A DNA stretch of 64,000 bases from Halomonas litopenaei (GCF_017303055.1 NZ_JAEKJT010000004.1:124001-188000), one strand, 5' to 3'; shown: positions 45,962 through 55,221, counted from the first letter of the stretch. The notes: generated from the letters alone by a model not told the origin. Program-made: numbers and translations.

Positions 45962-47512
45962 TCATGCCAAGGGCAGCCTGGCGGCAAGCCGCCGACTGAC
46001 TTCCTGGATCACCTCCAGCCGCGCCCTGCGCTTGTCATTGGCGTCGATCAGCGTCCACTCGGCACCGGGCACATGAGTCTGGCTGAACATCTCGTCGATC
46101 GCCTGCTGGTAATCGTCCCACCGCTCGCGGTTACGCCAGTCCTCATCGGTCAACTTGTGGCGCTTGTGGGGCGTGGCGGCGCGAGCCTCGAAGCGGGCCA
46201 GTTGCTCATCCTTGTCGATGGCAAGGAACAGCTTGACCACTACCGCCCCATGCTCCAGCAGACGCGCCTCGAACTGGCGTATTTCTTCGTAGCCTCTACG
46301 CCAGTCATCTTCCACGGCCAGGCTCTCCACCCGCTCGACCAGCACGCGGCCGTACCAGGAGCGGTCGAACACCGCGACCCTGCCATCCCTGGGGAGTCGC
46401 TGCCAGAAGCGCCATTGCCAGGGATGCAGCAACTCTTCCTCGGTCGGTGCCGCGATCTGGTGCACCTGATAGAGCCGGGCATCCAGGGCAGACGTCAGGC
46501 GGTGAATGCCACCGCCCTTGCCCGCCGCATCGTGGCCTTCAAACATGACCACCAGCGGGACTCGCTGGCGCGCGGCGCTGCGGGCCAGTTCCGCCAGGCG
46601 GGCCTGAGACTCGGACAGGCGTTCAACATAGTCGCGCTTCTTTAGCCGCTCAGGTGCTTCTCGCTGCACCAGCGCCGCCAGGGAGGGAGGCTGAACCGCC
46701 TCCAGCGCCTGTGACGACTCCGCTTCCAGGGCGGGAGGAGGCGTTGTCATGACGTTCTCGAGAAGCTTTGCCACCTGGGGCAGCAGCGAGTCGCCAGAAC
46801 TGGCGTCCAGCTCAATCCAGGGACTGTGGCGGCGGTGGGTGCGCTTGCGCAGGTCCCGCGCCAATTCATCCAGCAGCCCGTGCTGAGCGTGCCGCCGCCA
46901 CTTGTCTTCGGTGACCTGCCAGCGAGTCGCCGGGTCTGCCGCCAGCATCTCGAGCCGTCGGCGTTGACTCTCGGCGTCGATCTGCAGCCACAGCTTGACC
47001 AGCTGCACCCCATCGGCCGCGAGCTCGGCTTCGAACTGGCGCATCTGCTCGATACGGTCACTGTAAGCGCCTTCGCCCAGCGCCCTGGAAGCCCGCGCGA
47101 GGACCGCGTCGCCAACCCAGCCGTGCACGAACACTCCCAGCCGTCCGCGCGTCGGCAGGCGATGCCAGAAGCGCCACCAGTAGGGACGACAGCGCTCCTC
47201 GTCTCCTGGCGCCAGGGCGTGCACCTCCGTCAGCCGGTTCTCCAGCCAGTGGTTGAGCTGATTGATCAGCTCGCCCTTGCCGGTCGCCGCATGTCCCGCG
47301 ACCAGTACCAACACCGCCCGATCCGCCTGCTGAGCCAGGGTCAGTTGCGCAGACAGCAGGCCGAAGCGCAGCCGCTCTTCGGCCGACATCTTGTTGCTGC
47401 CCTGTCGTTTGTCCGGCTTGGCGCGCTTGCGCTTTACGCTCGCCCCTGAAGCGCTCTGCGCACCATCGCCACTGGCTCCCTTCTCGGTCGTTCCCTGCGC
47501 AGACTTGCCCAT
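45962..47512 (-). CDS. pap: Polyphosphate:AMP phosphotransferase (two-domain PPK2)
   Basis: Uses polyphosphate to phosphorylate AMP to ADP. It is 516 aa with tandem PPK2 domains. The C-terminal domain has the intact Walker A EGHDAAGKGGGIHRLTSALD and the lid/Walker B VAVFDRSWYGRVLVERVE. The N-terminal copy has a weakened P-loop (AGHAATGKGELINQL) and FVHGWVGDAV in place of FDRSWYGR. That asymmetry is usual in the two-domain class. The ATG at 47512 has AAGGAG 5 nt upstream; an upstream extension is unsupported. A Lys/Ser-rich N-terminal tail of about 40 residues precedes domain 1. Confidence 0.92.
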   Translation of the reverse strand: MGKSAQGTTEKGASGDGAQSASGASVKRKRAKPDKRQGSNKMSAEERLRFGLLSAQLTLAQQADRAVLVLVAGHAATGKGELINQLNHWLENRLTEVHALAPGDEERCRPYWWRFWHRLPTRGRLGVFVHGWVGDAVLARASRALGEGAYSDRIEQMRQFEAELAADGVQLVKLWLQIDAESQRRRLEMLAADPATRWQVTEDKWRRHAQHGLLDELARDLRKRTHRRHSPWIELDASSGDSLLPQVAKLLENVMTTPPPALEAESSQALEAVQPPSLAALVQREAPERLKKRDYVERLSESQARLAELARSAARQRVPLVVMFEGHDAAGKGGGIHRLTSALDARLYQVHQIAAPTEEELLHPWQWRFWQRLPRDGRVAVFDRSWYGRVLVERVESLAVEDDWRRGYEEIRQFEARLLEHGAVVVKLFLAIDKDEQLARFEARAATPHKRHKLTDEDWRNRERWDDYQQAIDEMFSQTHVPGAEWTLIDANDKRRARLEVIQEVSRRLAARLPLA

Positions 47513-47594
47513 GTTCACTCCTTCGCGGCGGTCGCGACCGCTGCGCTGATGTCGCTTGCCCAGGAACCACTGTGCGCCCTGCCCTGCTCGACAG

Positions 47595-50255
47595 CTACTC
47601 AGCGCTTCCCAACAGCCCAAGGCTTGCCGCAGGCGCTTGGCGCCGCAGGCCTCGAGACAACAGGTGCCCTACCGCCCCCAGGATCAACGCGCCGGACAAC
47701 GGCACCACCAACCAGATCCATAGATGAAAGCGGGGAGGAAGGTCCAACCACAGCAGGTATAACGCCGCAGTGGCGACCTCGGCCAGCAGTGCGGCCATCA
47801 GTCCACTGGCCAAGCCCAGAACGGCAAACTCGGACCACTGCACGCGGTCCAGCAGCCGTCGTCCCGCGCCAAACACGCGCAGTAGTCCACTTTCGTGGGC
47901 CCTTACCGGCTGACTGGCAATCAGAGCGGCATAGAGCACGCTAACCCCCGCCAGCAGCACGAACGCCAATACCACCTCGACGGCGCGAGTCACCTGTCCC
48001 AGCACGTCGCGCACCTGGCCCAGCAGCGCATCCACATCCAGCAAGGTCACGCCGGGAAAGGACGCCACCAGCTGCCCCAGGTCAGCCTTGCGATCCGCCT
48101 CCAGATAGAAGGCGGTGATGAAGCTGTGTCCGAAACGCTCGAGCACTCCCGGCGGGAAGATCACATAGAAGTTGGGCTTGAAGCTGTCCCAATCGAGATC
48201 ACGAAGGCTGGTGATTTCTCCGACCAGGGTGTCGGCCCCGATACTGAAACTGAGTCGATCCCCAAGCGTTAGTCCCAGTCTCTCTGCCAGCTCACGTTCC
48301 ACAGAAATGGGGGCTGTCACTGTCTCGGGAGACGACGCGGCTGGCTCAGCGTCCACCTGCGACAGCCAGTCATCTGCGTTGGCTGACGCGGCGAACCACT
48401 CACCAGCCACCAGCCGATTGCCGCTCGGCAGCGACGCTCGCCAGGTCAGGTTAAGCTCCCGGCGCAGCGCATTCTCTCCCTGAGCGTCGGCGGGGACGGC
48501 CTGCCGCGGGGGCTCGCCATTGATCGCCGTGATTCTTCCTCTGACCATGGGATAAAGGTCACTGGTGGTCTGGGCAATATCACCAAGCTGTCGTTCGAAG
48601 GCATCTCGCTCGGTCGGCTGGATATTGATCGCAAAGTGGTTGGGCGTGTCGTCGGGCAGTTGAGCCTGCCAGGTGGTCAGCAGATCCCCTCGCACCAGAG
48701 CAATCATGGTCATGGCAAAGAAGGTGACCGCGAAGGCGAGCATCTGTCCAAGGCTCGCGGTACGGCGACGGGCCAGCTGGCGGGCGCCAAGACGCAGGGC
48801 ATTGGCGACGCTGTCAGGTCGGCCATGTTGCCACCGGGAGACGAGCTTCAGCACTCCGTCAAGTATCAGCCCGGCCAGCCCCCACAGCAGCGCCAGTGCC
48901 AGCATTCCTCCCACCAGCAGTCCTGCCGCCAGTCCCAGGCTGCCAGAATACAGCCACAGCAATCCGCCAAAGGCCAGCGCTGCCGCCCCCAGCAGGGTCC
49001 AGCCGGAGGCCGGCAAGGGGTCAAGTTCACGCCGCAGGACCTTGAGTGCACTGACACGCTTCAATCGCAGCAGCGTCGGCCCGGCGAAGCCCGCCAGCAC
49101 CGCGACGGCGGTCAAGATGCCAAGCCATAGCGGCAAGATGCCGGGAGGCGGCAGCTCCAGCGGCAGAAAGCGTTGCATCAAGGCGAGCAGCGCCGCCTGG
49201 CCTGCCAACCCTAATGCTGCTCCCAACGTACTGGCGACAACAGCCAAGCCCGCCAGCTGCAGCGCAAAGACACGGGTCAGGTCCTGCTGCGACGCGCCGA
49301 AGCAGCGCAGCAACGCGGCGGTATCCAGGTGTCGGTCCACATAGCGACGGGTGGCCATGGCAACCGCGACGCCAGCCAGCAGGACAGCAGCAAGGCCGGC
49401 CAGGCTAAGGTAGGTCTCCGCCCGCTCCAGGGCCGAGCCAAGACGCGGTCGATCCACCCGCACATCGCGCACCTCGACACCTTCGGCGCGAAGCTGCGCC
49501 AGCCAACCGGACAGGGAGGCCACTGCATCAGGCGAACCGGCCGCCAGAATTTCGTACTCGATACGTGAGCCTGGCTGAATCAGGCCGGTGGACTCGACGT
49601 CATCGACGTGCATCATCACCCGGGGATTGAAACTGCCGAACCCGGCGGACTGGTCGGCCTCGCGTTCGATCCAGCCAGATACGCGAAAGCTCCCCTGCCC
49701 CAGGTCCAGCTGGTCGCCAAGTTCGATATCGAGAAGGGTTTCAAGCCTGGGGGCCAGCCACACCTCACCCGGAGCCGGGCCTGTGGTCAGTTCCTCGGTA
49801 CCCTGCCCCTGGTCGACCCGTGACGCCCCGTAGAGGGGGTAATCCTGATCAACGGCCTTGATACTGACGGGCTGAAAGGCACCGTCACGACTGGCCATGG
49901 AGACCAGGTCGACCTGGTCACTCAGCGTCATTCCTGCCGTTTCGAGGCGCTGACGCACCTCAGCGGTAAAGGGATCGGACTGCTCAAGCACCACGTCCCC
50001 GCCCATCATCTGGCTGGCCTGGCGGGTCAGGCCTCGCTCGAGACGATCGAGAAAGAAGCCCATCATGGTGGAGGCCGCCACCGCCAGGGTGAGTGCCACC
50101 AGCAGCGCGCGCACGTCCCCGGCCCGCAGATCACGCCGCAGCGAGCGCAGTGCCATCAGACACTGCCGCATGAACACCCGGGCATGACGGCTTCCCATCC
50201 CCTTGGCGGCTGACGCCGATGCTGTGCTGCTTGGCTGGTGGGAGCCTGCGCTCAT
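47595..50255 (-). CDS. ABC transporter permease, YbbP/FtsX family
   Basis: Large inner-membrane subunit of 886 aa paired with the ATPase next door. It has an N-terminal helix, a big periplasmic MacB-like domain (DVVLEQSDPF...), a central group of helices, a second periplasmic domain and a C-terminal FtsX core (VLAFVLLAGVSVLYAALIAS ... LRVFGAGRRLL). This duplicated layout is typical of YbbP (about 800 aa). The substrate is unproven; context with tesA suggests envelope lipid or lipoprotein work. GGAGGTG lies 5 nt before the ATG, which overlaps the ATPase stop. Confidence 0.9.
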   Translation of the reverse strand: MSAGSHQPSSTASASAAKGMGSRHARVFMRQCLMALRSLRRDLRAGDVRALLVALTLAVAASTMMGFFLDRLERGLTRQASQMMGGDVVLEQSDPFTAEVRQRLETAGMTLSDQVDLVSMASRDGAFQPVSIKAVDQDYPLYGASRVDQGQGTEELTTGPAPGEVWLAPRLETLLDIELGDQLDLGQGSFRVSGWIEREADQSAGFGSFNPRVMMHVDDVESTGLIQPGSRIEYEILAAGSPDAVASLSGWLAQLRAEGVEVRDVRVDRPRLGSALERAETYLSLAGLAAVLLAGVAVAMATRRYVDRHLDTAALLRCFGASQQDLTRVFALQLAGLAVVASTLGAALGLAGQAALLALMQRFLPLELPPPGILPLWLGILTAVAVLAGFAGPTLLRLKRVSALKVLRRELDPLPASGWTLLGAAALAFGGLLWLYSGSLGLAAGLLVGGMLALALLWGLAGLILDGVLKLVSRWQHGRPDSVANALRLGARQLARRRTASLGQMLAFAVTFFAMTMIALVRGDLLTTWQAQLPDDTPNHFAINIQPTERDAFERQLGDIAQTTSDLYPMVRGRITAINGEPPRQAVPADAQGENALRRELNLTWRASLPSGNRLVAGEWFAASANADDWLSQVDAEPAASSPETVTAPISVERELAERLGLTLGDRLSFSIGADTLVGEITSLRDLDWDSFKPNFYVIFPPGVLERFGHSFITAFYLEADRKADLGQLVASFPGVTLLDVDALLGQVRDVLGQVTRAVEVVLAFVLLAGVSVLYAALIASQPVRAHESGLLRVFGAGRRLLDRVQWSEFAVLGLASGLMAALLAEVATAALYLLWLDLPPRFHLWIWLVVPLSGALILGAVGHLLSRGLRRQAPAASLGLLGSAE

Positions 50256-51001
50256 GACGACACCTCCGCGGCGGGACCCAGCTGCGACAGGGGCATGTCG
50301 ACCAGCTTGCCGGAGGCCAGCTGCAGGCAGCGATCGCAGCGCCGTGCCAGGGCATGGTCATGGGTGACCAGCACCAGCGTGGTTCGCTCGGAACGGTTGA
50401 GCTCAAACAGGGTCTGAATGATGCGCTCCCCGGTCTCGGGGTCCAGATTTCCCGTGGGCTCGTCCGCAAAGACCAGCTCGGGCCCAGTCACAAAGGCGCG
50501 CGCCAGGGCGACACGCTGCTGCTCGCCACCGGACAGCTGCTTGGGCAGGTGAGCAAGCCGCTCACCCAGGCCAACCCGCTCGAGCCACTGGCGGGCACGC
50601 TGCTCGGGGCGATCCAGCGGGGTAAGCTCGGTAGGCAGCAACACGTTTTCCAGCGCGGTCAGGGTAGGCAACAGCTGAAAGTTCTGGAACACGAAACCGA
50701 CCCGGCCATTGCGCAGCGCCGCTCGGCCGTCCTCATCGAGCGCGGTCAGTGACGTACCGAACATGTCGAGCTCGCCAGCACTGGGCGTATCGAGACCGGC
50801 GAGCAGCGCCAGCAGCGTCGACTTGCCGGCACCGCTTTGCCCGAGAATGGCCAGGCTTTCCCCGGGCTGTACCTCAAGCTCCAGGTCGCGCAGGATAGTC
50901 AGTTCGCGACTGCCGCTGGTGACATGCTTGGACAGGCCACGCGCCAGAAGGACCGGAGCAGCAGCAGAGTTGACGGATTCACACGTGGGAGACAGCGACA
51001 T
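50252..51001 (-). CDS. ybbA: ABC transporter ATP-binding protein, YbbA/LolD-like
   Basis: ATPase of the MacB/LolD group, 249 aa, energising the permease that overlaps its 3' end. Walker A is [18 protein letters not shown], the signature [15 protein letters not shown], Walker [13 protein letters not shown], then switch His in [13 protein letters not shown]. The ATG at 51001 gives a short family-like N-terminus; its best ribosome site (GAGGA) is about 12 nt away, which is long. The start codon overlaps the tesA start on the other strand. Confidence 0.92.
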   Translation of the reverse strand: MSLSPTCESVNSAAAPVLLARGLSKHVTSGSRELTILRDLELEVQPGESLAILGQSGAGKSTLLALLAGLDTPSAGELDMFGTSLTALDEDGRAALRNGRVGFVFQNFQLLPTLTALENVLLPTELTPLDRPEQRARQWLERVGLGERLAHLPKQLSGGEQQRVALARAFVTGPELVFADEPTGNLDPETGERIIQTLFELNRSERTTLVLVTHDHALARRCDRCLQLASGKLVDMPLSQLGPAAEVSS

Positions 51002-51746
51002 GGTGATAGCAATTCCTCGGACGATGGCAAGAATAGGAGCGTCGTTCGCCGGCTCTTGCGTGAGGGCCACCAGGCGCAGGTGGCTGCCGGTCTTGTCGGG
51101 ACTTGTGCTGGCGCTGCCCCTGTCGGGGGCACTATGGGCCCAGTCTGACACAGCACCACCGACTCTGCTGGTGGTCGGCGACAGCCTTAGCGCCGCCTAC
51201 GGCATAGAGCGCGAAGAAGGCTGGGTGGCCTTGCTGGCACAACGCCTCGATCAACGCGCCGATGTCGTCAATGCCAGTATCAGCGGCGAGACCACCAGCG
51301 GTGGCGCCACGCGTCTGCCCGAACTTCTGCGACAGCATGACCCGGATTTGGTTCTGCTGGAGCTGGGCGGCAACGACGGCCTCCGAGGCCTGCCCCCGGC
51401 CCAGATGTCCGCCAATCTCGAGAGCATGATTGAACGTAGCCAACAGTCTGGGGCCGAGGTCCTGCTGCTGGGTATCGACATTCCCCCCAACTACGGTGAT
51501 GCCTATCGTGAGGCCTTTACCGGTGTGTTCAGGGAGCTGTCGCAGCGTCATCAGGTGCCTCTGGTCCCATTCCTGCTCGAGGGGGTGGCGCTGACACCGG
51601 AACTGATGCAGGACGACGGCATTCACCCCACCGCAGAGGCGCAGCCCATCATGCTCGACAACGTCTGGCCGGCCCTGTCACCGTTGCTGGATGGCGCCGC
51701 CACGACCAGCGAAGCGGGAGACCCGGCGTCAGCGGAGACCTCATAG
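51000..51746 (+). CDS. tesA: TesA-like periplasmic SGNH esterase/thioesterase
   Basis: Multifunctional acyl-thioesterase/protease I/lysophospholipase of the SGNH family. Signal peptide (RRRWLPVLSGLVLALPLSGALWA) is followed by block I GDSLSAAYGI with nucleophile Ser62, block III ELGGNDGLRGLP, and block V DGIHPTAEAQPI. It is 248 aa. I use the ATG at 51000 because GGGAG lies 8 nt upstream. The ATG at 51024 gives a shorter n-region but no ribosome site. Divergent from ybbA, as in E. coli. Confidence 0.92.
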   Translation: MVIAIPRTMARIGASFAGSCVRATRRRWLPVLSGLVLALPLSGALWAQSDTAPPTLLVVGDSLSAAYGIEREEGWVALLAQRLDQRADVVNASISGETTSGGATRLPELLRQHDPDLVLLELGGNDGLRGLPPAQMSANLESMIERSQQSGAEVLLLGIDIPPNYGDAYREAFTGVFRELSQRHQVPLVPFLLEGVALTPELMQDDGIHPTAEAQPIMLDNVWPALSPLLDGAATTSEAGDPASAETS

Positions 51747-51786
51747 GCCAGCCCGGCATCAACGCCAGCGCAGGCGAATCGCTGCC

Positions 51787-51854
51787 TTGCCTCACTCGCT
51801 GTCTTGCCTCACTCGCTGTCTTGCCTCACTCGCTGTCTTGCCTCACTCGCTGGC
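51787..51854. repeat. Tandem repeat, 17-bp unit, 4 copies, overlapping a stop codon
   Basis: Copies of TTGCCTCACTCGCTGTC at 51787, 51804, 51821 and 51838. The first three are identical; the last differs near its end. The fourth copy encodes the final Ser-Glu-stop of the EamA-family gene, so each unit carries the same in-frame-looking TGA. Confidence 0.92.
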
Positions 51855-52736
51855 AGTGGCGACCGCTGGCGCCTTCTGCCACTGCTGCAGGCCGAGCCCT
51901 CCCAGAATCAGCACCAGCCCCAACAGGGTCGACGCCTGGATAGGCTCTCCGACCACCAGGTACAGCAGCATCAGCGATACCGGCGGCGATAGAAAGATCA
52001 AGTTGGACACCTTGGCCGTGCGCGAGACCCGCTGTATGGCCGCCTGCCACAGGACGAAGGCAATCCCCATCTCGAACAGGCCCACGTAGATGCCGGCGGC
52101 GAAGGACACCGTGCCATGCCATTGCATCCCTGGCCCCAGCACCAGCAGCACGGTCAGCACCGGCACCCCAACACTGAAGTTCTGCCATTGCGCCACCAGC
52201 GGAGGACGCTGATCGCGAGCATTGAGCAGCCAGTAAAGGGCCCAGATCAGGGTTGAGGCCAGCGCCAGCGCGACCCCCAGGGGGTCGGCAAAATCCACAT
52301 TGAAGACCTGGCCGCGGGTGGCAATCACCCACACGCCGGCGTAGGCCACGAGTCCGGCTACCATGTCCATGCGGGTCAGGCGCTGCTTGAGGATCGGCAC
52401 CGCCAGCAGCGCCATGGCCAGCGCCCAGGTGTAGTTGAGTGCCATGGCTTCCTGGCCGGGCAGTCGGTCATAGGCGGCGAACAGCACCAAGTAATAGGCC
52501 ACCGGGTTCATCAGTCCTGCCCAAAGCGCCGTCTTCCAGCCCCTCTTCAGCGCGTGGCGAAGCTGACCGCGATAGATCACCAGCCCCCCCATCAGCGCCC
52601 AGGACACCAGCGCCGCCAGCCACATCAATTCCAGCGGGCTCATGTGCGTCAGGGCCAGCTTGAAGGCAGTGGCCACGGTGGACCACAGCGCTACGGCGCC
52701 CAGCCCAAAGGCCATCGCCTGTCGATCAGAAGTCAT
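51843..52736 (-). CDS. EamA/DMT-superfamily transporter
   Basis: Inner-membrane exporter of 297 aa with ten hydrophobic helices in two EamA repeats (FGLGAVALWSTVATAFKLAL at the start, GVALALASTLIWALYWLLNA in the second half). Members export amino acids, nucleosides or other metabolites; the substrate here is unknown. AAGGAA lies 5 nt before the ATG at 52736, preferred over ATGs up to six codons earlier. The last codons lie in the tandem repeat. Confidence 0.88.
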   Translation of the reverse strand: MTSDRQAMAFGLGAVALWSTVATAFKLALTHMSPLELMWLAALVSWALMGGLVIYRGQLRHALKRGWKTALWAGLMNPVAYYLVLFAAYDRLPGQEAMALNYTWALAMALLAVPILKQRLTRMDMVAGLVAYAGVWVIATRGQVFNVDFADPLGVALALASTLIWALYWLLNARDQRPPLVAQWQNFSVGVPVLTVLLVLGPGMQWHGTVSFAAGIYVGLFEMGIAFVLWQAAIQRVSRTAKVSNLIFLSPPVSLMLLYLVVGEPIQASTLLGLVLILGGLGLQQWQKAPAVATASE

Positions 52737-52901
52737 TGCAGTTCCTTGCATCATGGCGCAGCAGTGGCAGCGACAGCGGGGCTACGCAAGACCACACGCG
52801 AGACCACATGCGAGACCACGCTGATCGCACTGCATTCACAGCAGCAGGCCGGTTTCCCATGGCCTTCGGTGATTAGGCGGGGGCGCACCCGCGCCCCCCT
52901 G

Positions 52902-53171
52902 CTAGCGGTCGATATGTCCCAGGTCGCGCCCTGGGGCGATGGCATCCCGAACACGCTGTTTCAGCGACTTGATATCCGGGAAGCCGCCATCTTGCTTGCG
53001 CTCCCAGATTACCTCGTCATCAACATGGATCTCGAACTGCCCCCCATGAGACGGCACCAGGGTGACTTCTGCCAACTCCTCGCCAAAGGTGGACAGCAAC
53101 TCCTGAGCGTACCAGCCGCTACGCAAAAGCCACTGACATTGCGTACAGTAGATAATTCGGATTCGTGCCAA
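52902..53171 (-). CDS. SelT/SelW/SelH-family (Rdx) selenoprotein homologue, Cys form
   Basis: A small thioredoxin-like protein of 89 aa with the redox pair CTQC (Cys9/Cys12) at the end of the first strand, as in SelW (CxxU), here with Cys instead of selenocysteine. SHGGQFEIHVDDEVIWERKQDGGFPD matches the Rdx core (segments GGQFEIHVDD and WERKQDGGFPD). A thiol-redox role is likely but the partner is unknown. The start is TTG (53169-53171), strongly supported by GGGAG 7 nt upstream and by the family N-terminus. Confidence 0.85.
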   Translation of the reverse strand: MARIRIIYCTQCQWLLRSGWYAQELLSTFGEELAEVTLVPSHGGQFEIHVDDEVIWERKQDGGFPDIKSLKQRVRDAIAPGRDLGHIDR

Positions 53172-53233
53172 GTTCAGTCTCCCTGTTCAAGCACGTGGAT
53201 ACCTTCAGCATCTTATCAGCCAGGAACCCTCAC

Positions 53234-54547
53234 ATGGCCATAGGCGAGACCCAGACCCGACTCTACGAATGGCTGACCGGCGACGAGGACAGCCGGCTGT
53301 GCAAGGACATCCCCGACAGCGCCTGCAACGAACAGCCCCGCAACTTCTTCCTGCACCTGTTCGCCGCTCTCGGCAACAAGCTGGCCGACGAGCTGTCCAG
53401 CGCACGTCTGGTACTGCCCTGGCTGCTGGGCGCGATTGGCGCGCCGACCTGGATGGTCGGCCTGCTGGTGCCCATCCGCGAAGCGGGCGCCCTGCTGCCC
53501 CAACTGTTTGTGGCTGGCTTCATTCGCCTCAAGCCCCAGCGCAAATGGGTGTGGGTGGTCGGGGGCTTGCTGCAGGCGATCGCCGCCGCCGTCCTCGCGG
53601 GACTGGCACTGTGGGGGTCCGGCAGCCTGGGCGGCAGTCTGGTGCTGCTGACCCTGATCGTGCTGTCGCTGGCCAGGGGGCTCTCCTCCATCGCTACCAA
53701 GGATGTGCTGGGCAAGACCATTTCCAAGCAGCGGCGCGGCACGTTGATGGGCTGGAGCGGCAGCGTAGCGGGCGCAGTGACACTGGCAGCGGGTGCGGTG
53801 CTGGTCCTGTTCGATGACCGGCCAGGTCAGCTGGCCCTGGCCATTCTGCTCAGCGTCGCTGCACTTGGCTGGACGCTCAACGCCTTGTGCGCGGCGGCCA
53901 TCGAGGAAGCCGAAGGGGCCACCGACGGCGGCGACAGCGTCTGGCACTCGATCAAGACCGGGGTAGCGCTGATGCGTGACGACGTCGCCTTCCGGCACTT
54001 CAACCTGACTCGGGCATTGCTGCTGTCCAGCGCCCTGGCACTGCCCTATGTCGCGCTCATGGCCCAGAACAATGGCAGCGCCGAGCTGGGTGGCCTGGGC
54101 CTGCTGATCCTGGTATCCGGTGTCGCCGGCATGGTCGCGAGCCCCATCTGGGGCAAGCGATCCGACGCTTCCAGCAGAACCGTCATGCGCGATGGCGCCA
54201 TCGGCACCACACTCTGCTGTCTGCTGGGCGCGGGGCTGGCCTGGGCACCGGCGGCCGTTGCCGCCAGTACCTGGCCCTATGCCCTGGTCTACGGACTGCT
54301 GGTCATCGTCCACTCCGGTATTCGGCTCGGCCGCAAGACCTACGTGGTAGACATGGCTGGCGCCGATGACCGGGCACTGTACGTGGCACTCTCCAACACC
54401 ATCACCGGTGTTCTGATGCTGGCCGTCGGTGCGTTCATCGGCGGCCTGGCCCAGTGGCTCGGCACGGGGCCATTGATGCTGGTACTGGCAGCCACGGCAG
54501 GCCTTGCGGCGTTAAGTGCACGCAGGCTCCCTGAAGTCGAGGAGTGA
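53234..54547 (+). CDS. MFS transporter
   Basis: A membrane protein of 437 aa with about 12 hydrophobic segments and a roughly 50-residue cytoplasmic N-terminus (ETQTRLYEWLTGDEDSRLCK). The central loop (EEAEGATDGGDSVWHSIKTG) separates two six-helix halves. SKQRRGTLMGWSGSVAG and SPIWGKRSDASSRTVM resemble the MFS loop 2-3 and 8-9 motifs. Substrate unknown. The ATG at 53234 has CAGGAA 7 nt upstream; an earlier in-frame ATG (53165) overlaps the divergent SelW-like gene and lacks support. Confidence 0.86.
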   Translation: MAIGETQTRLYEWLTGDEDSRLCKDIPDSACNEQPRNFFLHLFAALGNKLADELSSARLVLPWLLGAIGAPTWMVGLLVPIREAGALLPQLFVAGFIRLKPQRKWVWVVGGLLQAIAAAVLAGLALWGSGSLGGSLVLLTLIVLSLARGLSSIATKDVLGKTISKQRRGTLMGWSGSVAGAVTLAAGAVLVLFDDRPGQLALAILLSVAALGWTLNALCAAAIEEAEGATDGGDSVWHSIKTGVALMRDDVAFRHFNLTRALLLSSALALPYVALMAQNNGSAELGGLGLLILVSGVAGMVASPIWGKRSDASSRTVMRDGAIGTTLCCLLGAGLAWAPAAVAASTWPYALVYGLLVIVHSGIRLGRKTYVVDMAGADDRALYVALSNTITGVLMLAVGAFIGGLAQWLGTGPLMLVLAATAGLAALSARRLPEVEE

Positions 54548-54708
54548 CGAGGGGTTGCTTTGCTCTGGGTGACCCACAAGATGTCTTCGACAGACATTGA
54601 TTTAAATGACATGCATCCCCATGCTAGGGACCCAACTATGCTGAAAGTGACACCACTTCCCTCGGCCTTCCGGGTGAAGCCCCCGTGCAGCCTTTAACAG
54701 GACGTCCC

Positions 54709-55143
54709 ATGAAACGACCCAGCATGATCGACCCGGAACTGCTTGAACGCATCATCAATGCCTCTGAGGACGGGATCGTGGTGGCCGAAAAGGAAGGCGA
54801 CGAACACATCCTGATCTACGTCAATCAGGGCTTTGAGCGTCTTACCGGCTACAGCGCAGACGAGATTCTCTACCGCGACTGCCGCTTCCTGCAGAATGAC
54901 GATACCGACCAGCCTGGCCTCGATGCGGTCCGCGAGGCGCTGCGCGAGCTGCGCCCCTGCCGGGAAGTCCTGCGCAACTACAAGAAGGATGGCACCCTCT
55001 TCTATAACGAACTCTCATTGACGCCCGTCTTCGATGAAAGCGACGAACTGGTCTACTTCATCGGGGTCCAGAAGGACGTCTCGGAGCGCGTTGCAGATCA
55101 CGAGGAGCTGGGACGCCTACGTTCAGCCGCCAGCGGCGCCTGA
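54709..55143 (+). CDS. Short LOV-domain blue-light photoreceptor
   Basis: A single PAS/LOV domain with short flanking helices, 144 aa, no output domain. The photoactive Cys is Cys58 in GYSADEILYRDCRFLQ; the flavin-contact Asn residues (NYKKDGTLFYNELSL) and the Gln in YFIGVQKDVS are present. The whole chain closely follows the Pseudomonas putida short LOV proteins (SB1/SB2), including DGIVVAEKEGD and PCREVLRNY. Light would form a flavin-Cys adduct; signalling must be through a partner. AGGA lies about 6 nt before the ATG; an ATG five codons later matches the P. putida start and is an alternative. Confidence 0.92.
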   Translation: MKRPSMIDPELLERIINASEDGIVVAEKEGDEHILIYVNQGFERLTGYSADEILYRDCRFLQNDDTDQPGLDAVREALRELRPCREVLRNYKKDGTLFYNELSLTPVFDESDELVYFIGVQKDVSERVADHEELGRLRSAASGA

Positions 55144-55193
55144 CAGCCCATTGCTCTTCCCCTCTTGCACTTTTCTCGATTCGCGCTTATATA

Positions 55194-55221
55194 GCCAACA
55201 GAATCCAAGGATTCTGTTGGC
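55194..55221 (+). terminator. Long perfect hairpin downstream of the LOV gene
   Basis: Perfect 13-bp stem GCCAACAGAATCC / GGATTCTGTTGGC (55194-55206 with 55209-55221) around two A residues. It is followed by a second small dyad (about 55222-55241, CCGGGTACCGG core). No T-run follows, but position suits a 3' end for the LOV gene. Confidence 0.6.

Noticed and set aside
50709..50999. Long plus-strand extension upstream of tesA
   Set aside because: It lies inside ybbA on the other strand, is Ser/Arg-rich shadow coding, and the true signal peptide with a ribosome site begins at 51000.
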